NCBI GenBank assembly: GCA_046537735.1
Contig: JBKHKH010000114.1
Span: forward strand, 1 to 6,196
Direction of reading: 5' to 3'
Origin: JdFR-22 sp046537735
GTDB lineage: Archaea > Halobacteriota > Archaeoglobi > Archaeoglobales > Archaeoglobaceae
Length of the DNA: 6,196 bases
Of this stretch, positions 1 to 4,818 are shown one piece after another. The position numbers were made by a program, and so were the translations under genes. The notes beneath the pieces were generated by a model. That model was not told where the DNA came from, ran no database searches, and worked only from the letters and a program-made list of their open reading frames with translations. Position 1 is the stretch's first letter. Each line of letters opens with the position of its first letter.

Positions 1-893
1 CCTTTAGAGTTGCTGATGATCGGCTCATCGGGTCTATTAAGCTTTACAATCTCTTCGAAGTTTTTATTGAACTCATCAAAAACCCCTGGTAGGGTACATC
101 CACCACCTGTGACCACCAGGTTCTCTACTATGGAAGTGGACACGCCTTCAAGCAGCATCTTGGCCCTGTTGGAGATCTTTTCCACCCATGACTTCATTAA
201 TTGCTGGTAATCATCGATCACATCGTTATGAGATACAGAAACCCTCTTGCCACTCCTAATTCTCCCTATTTCATAATCTTCAGTGGTCAATAGTTTTGTC
301 ATCTCTTCAGGGGTGAGACTGACCCCGATTTTATTTCTGATGGTCAATTCCAGGTTCTCATAAAGTCTGTCTACACCTATGAACATGGTGTCTCCTTTAA
401 GATACTCCATGTGAGTTAAAGCTACGATATCTGTGGTACCAAAGCCGATATCGATACAGACACCAGTTTCGATCCCCATGAAAGCCATTGTGCCTACTGG
501 TTCGGGGAATAGAAATGTTTGAGCATTCAATTGATCCTGTAGATTTTTGGTGAGCTCTTCTCTCTCTCTTTTGGATGATTTTACTGGTAAACCAGTAGAG
601 ATGACCAGATCTGTTCCCTTACTGTTCAGTTTCTGTAAAGCGTATCTGGCAAGTTCTAAATAAGAATCATGCATCAATCTTCCTTCATGCAAGGGTCTCA
701 GAACTTCTACGTTTTCCATACTCTGGACCATAGCCAATGCATCTTCCCCAATATAGACATCCCTAACTTCACCCTTTAGATTCCAGTCCTTCTCCTCACC
801 ATAAACAACAATACTAGGAAAGGTGATCACTTTCTTACCGTCTTTAGTAGCCTTGGTGTAATTGGTCCCAATGTCCAATCCCACAATGTTCAT
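1..893 (-). CDS. Actin-like ATPase, ParM/Ta0583-type (C-terminus cut by window edge)
   Basis: This is an archaeal actin homologue that probably forms nucleotide-dependent filaments in the cytoplasm; its cellular role (DNA segregation, shape or other) cannot be read from the sequence. Translation of the reverse strand is open from ATG at 893 to the window edge, 297 complete codons. The actin-fold signature blocks are in order: phosphate-1 loop VGLDIGTNYTK (residues 4-14), phosphate-2 loop CIDIGFGTTDIVAL (146-159) and adenosine motif LVVTGGGCTLPG (259-270). The last visible residues (SNSKG) resemble the ANxxG segment found close to the end of this family, so only a few tens of residues are probably missing. 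ATG 893 is the first possible start, because an in-frame stop lies at 915-917. There is no Shine-Dalgarno sequence, and a TATA-like element about 25 nt upstream suggests a leaderless mRNA. It is divergent from the DUF116 gene. The superfamily is secure; the subfamily is an inference. Confidence 0.88.
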   Translation of the reverse strand, partial: MNIVGLDIGTNYTKATKDGKKVITFPSIVVYGEEKDWNLKGEVRDVYIGEDALAMVQSMENVEVLRPLHEGRLMHDSYLELARYALQKLNSKGTDLVISTGLPVKSSKREREELTKNLQDQLNAQTFLFPEPVGTMAFMGIETGVCIDIGFGTTDIVALTHMEYLKGDTMFIGVDRLYENLELTIRNKIGVSLTPEEMTKLLTTEDYEIGRIRSGKRVSVSHNDVIDDYQQLMKSWVEKISNRAKMLLEGVSTSIVENLVVTGGGCTLPGVFDEFNKNFEEIVKLNRPDEPIISNSK

Positions 894-913
894 GGAGGAA
901 GATACGTCGTTTT

Positions 914-921
914 TTTATTAA
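914..921 (-). promoter_or_regulatory. TATA box of the actin-like gene
   Basis: Read on the minus strand this is TTAATAAA followed by more A residues. Its centre lies about 25 nt upstream of ATG 893, the usual distance from an archaeal TATA box to the transcription start. Transcription would therefore begin at or next to the start codon. This fits the absence of a ribosome-binding site. Confidence 0.5.
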
Positions 922-968
922 CCTTTTGGTGATCTCATTTCAAATGCCTTCAATTTTGAGTGCATAAC

Positions 969-1014
969 GTTGGCAAGGGGAAATATATTAGTACAGAGAT
1001 AAATAACTGCCAAC
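969..1014. repeat. 7-bp inverted repeat flanking the DUF116 promoter
   Basis: GTTGGCA at 969-975 and its exact reverse complement TGCCAAC at 1008-1014 bracket the TATA box at 981-990. The right arm overlaps the predicted transcription start just before ATG 1017. The arms could be half-sites for a dimeric regulator, but a 7-bp match across a 32-bp spacer may also be chance. Confidence 0.35.
981..990 (+). promoter_or_regulatory. TATA box of the DUF116 gene
   Basis: AAATATATTA is preceded by the purine-rich GGGG at 977-980, which resembles a TFB recognition element. The centre is about 31 nt upstream of ATG 1017, predicting transcription from about 1011 and a leader of only a few nucleotides. 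It lies inside the longer open frame that begins at 960, so it argues for the start at 1017. Confidence 0.65.
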
Positions 1015-1016
1015 AA

Positions 1017-1589
1017 ATGAAAGTAGATGCCATAATATCCAAACTCTTTGCCATGGGAGCAGATCTAAGCACACGAAATGCAGTACAACGAGCTCTGTCA
1101 CTTATCTCTGAAGACGGCGACCTTGTGGACCATATCTATATAGCTGTAAAGAACAGAGCCTACTATGACAGCTTCTCCAAAATACCTTTCCACAAACGGG
1201 CTGTCTTTCTTCCGGCCTGCCTCAGGGACAAAAATTGCGAAGCCGAGCTCACTGAAGAGGGTTACGTGTGCCAGAAATGCGGTAGATGCGTTATCGCGGA
1301 GATAGTTGAGACTGCTGAAGACCTGGGATACAGAGAAATCTATATTGTTCCCGGTGGCAGCTTGGTTGCCAAGATCCTGAAGGACAGAACCAGAAAAGAG
1401 AAGGTTGAAGGGGCTGTGGGAGTAGCATGCCATACAGAGCTTGCTGAAGCCAGCGAAAAGCTATCCATGTGGAAATTACCCCATCAGTGCGTACCCTTGT
1501 TGAAGTCAGGTTGCGTAAACACTCTTGTAGATCCCAAAGAAGTTAAATACGTGCTGGAGCAGGGAAAGAACAGCCAACCTGTAACATAA
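1017..1589 (+). CDS. DUF116 family cysteine-rich protein
   Basis: A 190-residue soluble protein of the DUF116 family, whose biochemical role is not established. The family core is clear: LPACLRDKNC (65-74), CQKCGRC (85-91), a segment IVPGGSLVAKI (110-120), GVACHTEL (135-142) and LLKSGCVNT (161-169). Eight cysteines (68, 74, 85, 88, 91, 138, 158, 166) cluster in these blocks, which suggests a bound metal, either zinc or an iron-sulfur cluster; this is inference. The N-terminal 50 residues are helical and less conserved. The frame is open from 960, but ATG 1017 is preferred: a TATA box sits at 981-990, and the residues encoded upstream do not look like protein. There is no Shine-Dalgarno motif, so translation is probably near-leaderless. 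The gene stands alone and diverges from the actin-like gene. Family assignment is from motif recognition. Confidence 0.87.
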   Translation: MKVDAIISKLFAMGADLSTRNAVQRALSLISEDGDLVDHIYIAVKNRAYYDSFSKIPFHKRAVFLPACLRDKNCEAELTEEGYVCQKCGRCVIAEIVETAEDLGYREIYIVPGGSLVAKILKDRTRKEKVEGAVGVACHTELAEASEKLSMWKLPHQCVPLLKSGCVNTLVDPKEVKYVLEQGKNSQPVT

Positions 1590-1610
1590 AACTCCTTTAA
1601 GAATCATAAC

Positions 1611-1640
1611 CTACTCTTCTGATTCTCCTTCTGCCTCTCT
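1611..1640 (+). terminator. Pyrimidine-rich tract, possible DUF116 terminator
   Basis: About 26 of 30 bases are C or T, starting 21 nt after the DUF116 stop codon. Archaeal termination often uses U-rich tracts without a hairpin. This run is interrupted and C-rich, so the call is weak. Apart from this tract, the promoter and the repeat array, nothing else is visible in the 192-bp gap at 1590-1781. Confidence 0.25.
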
Positions 1641-1684
1641 ATACTTAATCGCTCTATAGCCATATCCCTAACTTATAGTAAAAA

Positions 1685-1692
1685 TTATATTC
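1685..1692 (+). promoter_or_regulatory. TATA box of the RHH-transporter unit
   Basis: ATTATATT lies in an AT-rich block. A second candidate, CTTATAGTA, lies just upstream at 1672-1680. From the first, transcription would start near 1714, exactly where the 11-bp repeats begin; from the second, near 1702. Either choice places the repeats at and just after the start site, a typical repressor position. Confidence 0.5.
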
Positions 1693-1713
1693 CTGAGGTA
1701 GGACCAGAGTAAC

Positions 1714-1768
1714 ACTACAGGAATACTACAGGAATACTGTAGAATTACCGGAAGAATACTGCAATAAG
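1714..1768 (+). repeat. 11-bp-period repeat array, candidate RHH operator
   Basis: Two perfect tandem copies of ACTACAGGAAT (1714-1724 and 1725-1735) are followed in strict 11-bp register by decaying copies: ACTGTAGAATT (1736-1746), ACCGGAAGAAT (1747-1757) and ACTGCAATAAG (1758-1768). GAATACT recurs at 1721, 1732 and 1754, all in register. CTACAG at 1726-1731 and CTGTAG at 1737-1742 also form an inverted repeat with a 5-bp centre. A spacing near one helical turn puts each unit on the same DNA face, as in operators bound cooperatively by ribbon-helix-helix dimers. The array lies between the promoter and the start codon of an RHH gene. Binding by that protein is inferred. Confidence 0.7.
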
Positions 1769-1773
1769 GAGGT
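1766..1773 (+). promoter_or_regulatory. Strong Shine-Dalgarno of the RHH gene
   Basis: AAGGAGGT ends 8 nt before ATG 1782 and matches the archaeal 16S 3' end well. It fixes the start codon. It abuts or overlaps the last degenerate repeat unit, so a protein bound to the array would also lie near the ribosome-binding region of the DNA. Confidence 0.8.
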
Positions 1774-1781
1774 TAATCACT

Positions 1782-1988
1782 ATGCCCAAAATAACGGTGG
1801 AGATCCCTCAACATCTGCTTGACGATATGGACTGTCATGTTGGACCAGGTAAGAAGTTCGTTAATCGATCGGATGCCATAAGGACAGCCATCAGGAAAAT
1901 GCTGGATCTAATGGACAGGATCGATGAGAAACACGGAAGAGTGGTCATCAGGGACAAAAAAGAAAGGGACGAGAACGGAGAGACTTAA
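1782..1988 (+). CDS. Short ribbon-helix-helix (CopG/Arc-type) transcriptional regulator
   Basis: A 68-residue DNA-binding protein that should act as a dimer. Residues 3-9 (KITVEIP) form the beta strand that would insert into the major groove. Residues 10-19 form helix A, and the conserved FVNRSDAIRTAIRKML (26-41) starts the second helix. The tail from about 48 is highly charged and carries no ligand-binding domain, unlike the roughly 140-residue nickel regulator NikR. The protein is therefore a bare RHH module, or one that senses through a partner. A strong Shine-Dalgarno supports ATG 1782. The gene is followed after 12 bp by the transporter and preceded by the 11-bp repeat array, an arrangement that suggests autoregulation of the two-gene unit. 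The fold is confident; the target and signal are inferred. Confidence 0.87.
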   Translation: MPKITVEIPQHLLDDMDCHVGPGKKFVNRSDAIRTAIRKMLDLMDRIDEKHGRVVIRDKKERDENGET

Positions 1989-1996
1989 GGGGAGAT
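1989..1996 (+). promoter_or_regulatory. Shine-Dalgarno of the transporter gene
   Basis: GGGGAGAT directly follows the RHH stop codon and ends 4 nt before ATG 2001. It supports that start and translation from a shared RHH-transporter mRNA. Confidence 0.6.
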
Positions 1997-2000
1997 ATTC

Positions 2001-2699
2001 ATGCTGGAATTGATCATTTTATGGATTATAATCACCCTGGCAGCCTGCAGCGCAGTGGCATTTATTGGAGAGAGGTGGGGTCCGGGAATAATCGTGGGAA
2101 CTTTTGCTGGTCTGATAGTTATGGCCCAGGTACTGGCCAACAAGGTAGTGGTTTTCTGGCAGTTCGCTGTACCCGCTGCGGTCATCGTTTACGCCACCTC
2201 CTTTTTCCTTACAGATGTGCTGTGCGAGTTCCATGGAAAGAAGAAGGCTAAAGAAGCGGTTTGGTCCGGATTTCTGGCCTCCATTATCCTGGTAATGGCC
2301 ATCGAGATCGCTATCGCCTGGCCCTCCGCCGCATTCTGGGAAGGACAGGAAGCTTTCGCCTCCACACTGGGCCTGACAAAAAGGATCGTGCTGGCGAGTC
2401 TGGTATCATATGTCGTATCCCAAAACTGGGACGTACACGTCTTCCACCGAATCAAAGAGAGGACGCAGGGAAGGCACCTGTGGATGAGGAACATTGCTTC
2501 CACATCCTCCAGCCAGTTCCTGGATACAGTGATCTTCATCACCATCGCCTTCTACGGGGCAATGCCCGTAATCCCCCTGATAGTGGGTCAGTATGTGGTG
2601 AAGCTCATAATCGCCGGAATAGACACCCCATTCCTCTACGCAGTGAGGTGGACCAAGAACAACATCAGTTTACCCACCATTGCTACCCCAAGACCCTAA
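2001..2699 (+). CDS. Queuosine-precursor transporter family (YhhQ/VUT, DUF165) membrane protein
   Basis: A 232-residue integral membrane protein with about six hydrophobic segments (roughly 2-23, 28-52, 55-75, 87-108, 128-143, 174-215). Family hallmarks are ANK at 46-48, TDVLCEFHGKKKA (71-83), SQNWDVHVFH (140-149) and HLWMRNIASTSSSQFLDT (159-176), where the charged and polar residues D72, E76, Q141, D144, R163, N164, Q172 and D175 probably line the substrate path. Bacterial YhhQ imports preQ0/preQ1 for queuosine. Archaea make archaeosine from preQ0, so salvage of preQ0 or a related 7-deazaguanine is the likely role here, though this is inferred. The length is typical of the family. It is co-oriented with the RHH gene 12 bp upstream and is likely controlled with it. 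The older vitamin-uptake label of the family remains an alternative for the substrate. Confidence 0.9.
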   Translation: MLELIILWIIITLAACSAVAFIGERWGPGIIVGTFAGLIVMAQVLANKVVVFWQFAVPAAVIVYATSFFLTDVLCEFHGKKKAKEAVWSGFLASIILVMAIEIAIAWPSAAFWEGQEAFASTLGLTKRIVLASLVSYVVSQNWDVHVFHRIKERTQGRHLWMRNIASTSSSQFLDTVIFITIAFYGAMPVIPLIVGQYVVKLIIAGIDTPFLYAVRWTKNNISLPTIATPRP

Positions 2700-2712
2700 A
2701 ACCAAAATTTTC
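2700..2712. terminator. Minimal bidirectional terminator between convergent genes
   Basis: Only 13 bp separate the stop codons of the plus-strand transporter and the minus-strand cupin. They contain the self-complementary AAAATTTT (2704-2711), which gives a short T run on both strands. Archaeal polymerases can stop at oligo-T, but four T residues are few, so transcripts may well run past and overlap. Confidence 0.35.
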
Positions 2713-3036
2713 CTAATCCCCTTCACTTTTCAGTCCTTCAGGCTCGATCATCAACACATAGCACCCATTGTCGCTTCTGGGACAGTGCTCCACTCCTCGG
2801 GGAATGACGGCCATCTCACCTTCAGTGAGGATTATATCCCCATCTTTTGTCTGGATATTGAGCTCACCACTTAACACGTAGAACAGCTCGTCTTCTCCGG
2901 AGTGTTTGTGCCAGTGGTATTCTCCTTTGATTAAAGCCATTCTGACCACCTGATCATTGGCTGTTGCCACTTCAAGTGGTTGAAATGGCTTAGTAAGCTC
3001 TTCCATCTTATCTCTGAGGCTGATTTTGGGTATCAT
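2713..3036 (-). CDS. Small single-domain cupin protein
   Basis: A 107-residue cytoplasmic beta-barrel protein of the cupin superfamily; substrate unknown. Cupin motif 1 is HWHKHSGEDELFYVLSGEL (41-59), with probable metal ligands H43, H45 and E50 and the conserved glycine G57 at the expected spacing. Motif 2 is GEMAVIPRGVEHCP (73-86) with ligand H84. All four usual ligands are present, so it should bind a divalent metal. The frame is open as far as a TTG at 3096, but ATG 3036 is preferred: a TATA box lies at 3057-3064 inside that extension, and the extra residues do not resemble the family. No Shine-Dalgarno is seen and the TATA box is about 25 nt from the ATG, suggesting a leaderless transcript. 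The gene follows a GNAT gene on the same strand. It may be an enzyme or a sensor; no specific reaction is supported. Confidence 0.86.
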   Translation of the reverse strand: MIPKISLRDKMEELTKPFQPLEVATANDQVVRMALIKGEYHWHKHSGEDELFYVLSGELNIQTKDGDIILTEGEMAVIPRGVEHCPRSDNGCYVLMIEPEGLKSEGD

Positions 3037-3056
3037 ACCGGAAAGTCGATACAGTA

Positions 3057-3064
3057 CTATAAAA
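3057..3064 (-). promoter_or_regulatory. TATA box of the cupin gene
   Basis: On the minus strand this reads TTTTATAG, centred about 25 nt upstream of ATG 3036. It predicts transcription starting at or beside that codon, independently of the GNAT gene upstream, and it selects 3036 over the more distant TTG at 3096. Confidence 0.5.
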
Positions 3065-3082
3065 CTCCACTTATTGATGAAC

Positions 3083-3095
3083 TGACAAACTGTCA
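3083..3095. repeat. Palindrome TGACA-aac-TGTCA upstream of the cupin promoter
   Basis: A perfect 5-bp inverted repeat with a 3-bp spacer sits between the GNAT stop codon and the cupin TATA box, about 28 bp upstream of the latter. The position suits an activator or repressor site for the cupin gene. It is too short to be a convincing terminator hairpin. No regulator is identifiable. Confidence 0.4.
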
Positions 3096-3096
3096 A

Positions 3097-3588
3097 CTAA
3101 TCACGCTTAGTCAATCTTAGCACTACGGATGTCTCTACCTGTCTTGGAGGAATGTTCCAGTATCTCCTCAACAACCTGTTCTTTTCTTCCCGGGAAACTA
3201 AGGAGAAGCCGTGTTTTTGATAAAAACGTATGGCCCATGAAGCGTTCTCCCAGGTACCCACCAGAACCTGTGAGGTCTCCGCCTGTCCTATCAGGTAATC
3301 AAGCAGTTTCCCGCCGATACCCATTCTCTGATAGCCCGGAAGGACATAAGTATGCCTTATCAGTGTGATGTCCTCAACAGGCTGAATGCCGGCTACACCC
3401 ACTAATTTCTGATCTTTAGCGTAGCCATAAAAGTTTACCCCTGCTTTTACTTCTTCTTTCAGCTCTTCTGGGGGCATGTAGGGTTCTCTCCACCTGTCCT
3501 GAGGGATCACGCCCTTATAAGCTTTAGCTGCTTCGTTTATAATCGTCAATGCGTCATCAAACTCAGAAGGCTGTACAGGTCGGATCAT
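3097..3588 (-). CDS. GNAT-family N-acetyltransferase
   Basis: A 163-residue acetyltransferase expected to move an acetyl group from acetyl-CoA to an unidentified amine. The acetyl-CoA pyrophosphate loop is visible as YQRMGIGGKLL (86-96), with the Q/R-x-x-G-x-G pattern at Q87, G90 and G92, after the strand IRHTYVLP (77-84). Motif B follows as WENASWAIRFYQKHGF (113-128). The N-terminal block AYKGVIPQDRWREPYMP (23-39) and the C-terminal YWNIPPRQVETSVVL (143-157) are typical of one widespread GNAT subfamily with no assigned substrate. ATG 3588 has a weak purine stretch (AAAGGGTG) close upstream and a TATA box centred 26 nt away. The cupin gene starts 60 bp downstream on the same strand; co-transcription is possible, but the cupin appears to have its own promoter. 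Length is normal and no key residue is missing. Confidence 0.9.
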   Translation of the reverse strand: MIRPVQPSEFDDALTIINEAAKAYKGVIPQDRWREPYMPPEELKEEVKAGVNFYGYAKDQKLVGVAGIQPVEDITLIRHTYVLPGYQRMGIGGKLLDYLIGQAETSQVLVGTWENASWAIRFYQKHGFSLVSREEKNRLLRRYWNIPPRQVETSVVLRLTKRD

Positions 3589-3610
3589 CTAGCACCCTTT
3601 GACAAAGCAA

Positions 3611-3618
3611 ATAAAAAG
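3611..3618 (-). promoter_or_regulatory. TATA box of the GNAT gene
   Basis: The minus strand reads CTTTTTAT, centred about 26 nt upstream of ATG 3588. This again points to transcription starting at the start codon. It diverges from the radical SAM gene promoter about 50 bp away. Confidence 0.45.
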
Positions 3619-3660
3619 TTGTTTCGGGATGGACGAATTTGAGCAATAGATAGGGAGCAA

Positions 3661-3670
3661 AAATTTAAAT
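3661..3670 (+). promoter_or_regulatory. TATA box of the amrS-like gene
   Basis: AAATTTAAAT sits in an A-rich stretch (3659-3680). Transcription is predicted near 3692, giving a leader of about 30 nt that carries the Shine-Dalgarno at 3708-3714. Confidence 0.5.
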
Positions 3671-3707
3671 CAATACAAAAAGACTCTTGGTAATGATTTT
3701 CTTGTTC

Positions 3708-3714
3708 GGGGGTG
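3708..3714 (+). promoter_or_regulatory. Shine-Dalgarno that fixes the amrS start
   Basis: GGGGGTG matches the anti-Shine-Dalgarno consensus GGAGGTG with one mismatch and ends 9 nt before ATG 3724. The alternative GTG start at 3712 lies within this element, so it is unlikely to be used. Confidence 0.65.
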
Positions 3715-3723
3715 CTGGCAGTG

Positions 3724-4716
3724 ATGGTGGAATCATATATTTACGAGAAACTTAATGGAGAATTGAGATGCAAGACCTGCAACCATAGATGCAGAATAAA
3801 GCCTGACGAGTGGGGCAGGTGCAACGTGCGCAAAAACGAGAATGGCGTATTGAATGTCTACAATTATGGTATGACCTCTTCCATAGCTGTGGATCCCATT
3901 GAGAAAAAACCTCTTTACAATTTCAAACCCGGTTCTAGCGTTCTATCTTTTGGAACCATTAGCTGCAACTTCCAGTGCCCTTTCTGCCAGAATTTTGAGA
4001 TAGTCAATGCCGATCTGACCTTCCCTTTTCTCCGTGAGCTCACTCCTCAGGATGTTGCCCAAATGGTGCAGTCGAGAGCTGACGGGATCGCCTGGACCTA
4101 TAATGAGCCTGCTATATGGCATGAGTTCACCCTAGATTCCAGCAAGCTGGTAAAGGAAAAAGATGAAGGCTATTACGTGGTCTATGTCACCAATGGCTAC
4201 CCCTCAACAGAGTCCATCGACCAGCACGTGCTGGATGCCGCCAATGTCGATATCAAAGCCTTCAGCGAGAAGTTCTATAATGAATTATGCCACGCCAGGC
4301 TGGACAGGGTCCTGGAATCCGCAGAACACATGCACAAAAAAGGAATATTTCTGGAGACCACCTACCTCATCATCCCCGGGGAGAACGACTCTCCAGAAGA
4401 GTTAAAGGATTTCGCAGAATGGGTTTACGGGCTGGACAAGCGGATACCGGTGCATTTCTCCCGATTCACCCCCATGTACAAGATGGGTGATAAGCCATCT
4501 ACCCCCCTGGAAACACTGGAGAATGCCGCCAGAATAACCAGGGACGTAGGCGTAGAATACGTGTATCTGGGCAACGTGAGACACGAAATGGAGAACACCT
4601 TCTGCCCCAACTGCGGACATACCGTGATCAATAGAGACGGATTCTCCGTGACCAGGATAGATCTGGAAGGCAAGAAATGCCCCAACTGCGGATACGAGCA
4701 AAACATCGTTCTATAG
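3724..4716 (+). CDS. amrS: AmmeMemoRadiSam system radical SAM enzyme (AmrS)
   Basis: A 330-residue radical S-adenosylmethionine enzyme of the AmrS family, long annotated as related to pyruvate formate-lyase activase; the true substrate is not established. The radical SAM cluster motif is CNFQCPFC (C81, C85, C88) in the usual CxxxCxxC form. An N-terminal Cys group (C16, C19, C23, C33) precedes it, and the C-terminus ends in a zinc-ribbon-like pair, CPNCG at 294-298 and CPNCG at 319-323. Family landmarks include TYNEPAIWHEF (125-135), NVDIKAF (174-180) and LIIPGENDSPEEL (215-227). The family name reflects its genomic association with Memo and AMMECR1 proteins, neither of which is in this window. 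Length is typical. The start was chosen by the Shine-Dalgarno; GTG 3721 and GTG 3712 are alternatives. It diverges from the GNAT gene and has its own promoter. Confidence 0.93.
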   Translation: MVESYIYEKLNGELRCKTCNHRCRIKPDEWGRCNVRKNENGVLNVYNYGMTSSIAVDPIEKKPLYNFKPGSSVLSFGTISCNFQCPFCQNFEIVNADLTFPFLRELTPQDVAQMVQSRADGIAWTYNEPAIWHEFTLDSSKLVKEKDEGYYVVYVTNGYPSTESIDQHVLDAANVDIKAFSEKFYNELCHARLDRVLESAEHMHKKGIFLETTYLIIPGENDSPEELKDFAEWVYGLDKRIPVHFSRFTPMYKMGDKPSTPLETLENAARITRDVGVEYVYLGNVRHEMENTFCPNCGHTVINRDGFSVTRIDLEGKKCPNCGYEQNIVL

Positions 4717-4765
4717 ATAAACCAGAATGCAGTGAATTCCAAGATTTCATGCCTTTGGGGCTGAG

Positions 4766-4773
4766 TATATAAA
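4766..4773 (+). promoter_or_regulatory. TATA box of the surface-protein gene
   Basis: TATATAAA is close to the archaeal consensus and lies 50 bp after the amrS stop codon. Transcription is predicted near 4796, giving a leader of about 23 nt. The surface protein is therefore expressed apart from amrS. No strong Shine-Dalgarno precedes ATG 4819 (GGGAAAG at most). Confidence 0.7.
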
Positions 4774-4818
4774 GAGGAAAAGTAGATATAATCATTTGAA
4801 TACAGAATTGGGAAAGAT

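Noticed and set aside
960..1016. N-terminal extension of the DUF116 protein from ATG 960
   Set aside because: The TATA box at 981-990 lies inside it, and its 19 residues do not fit the family; ATG 1017 is better placed.
1098..1433. 111-codon minus-strand open frame
   Set aside because: It is antisense to the conserved Cys core of the DUF116 gene and has no promoter or ribosome-binding site.
1714..1768. CRISPR array or plasmid-type replication iterons
   Set aside because: Units are 11 bp with no spacers, and no replication initiator gene is nearby; the position between promoter and start codon fits an operator better.
1590..1781. preQ1-type riboswitch or small RNA ahead of the RHH-transporter unit
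   Set aside because: I looked for a compact hairpin and pseudoknot preceding the Shine-Dalgarno and saw only the direct-repeat array and promoter elements; no convincing stem-loop with conserved loop bases is present.
1782..1988. NikR-type nickel regulator
   Set aside because: The protein has only the RHH module and a charged tail; the C-terminal metal-binding domain that defines NikR is absent.
2261..2716. 151-codon plus-strand open frame in another reading frame
   Set aside because: It lies almost wholly inside the transporter gene, whose frame encodes clear YhhQ family motifs; it is a shadow.
3037..3096. Longer cupin starting at TTG 3096
   Set aside because: It needs a rare start codon abutting the GNAT stop codon and would contain the cupin's own TATA box; the extra 20 residues do not look like part of a cupin.
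3724..4716. Pyruvate formate-lyase activating enzyme
   Set aside because: The N-terminal four-Cys group, YNEPAIWHE segment and C-terminal Cys pairs are those of AmrS, and no glycyl-radical enzyme gene is adjacent.
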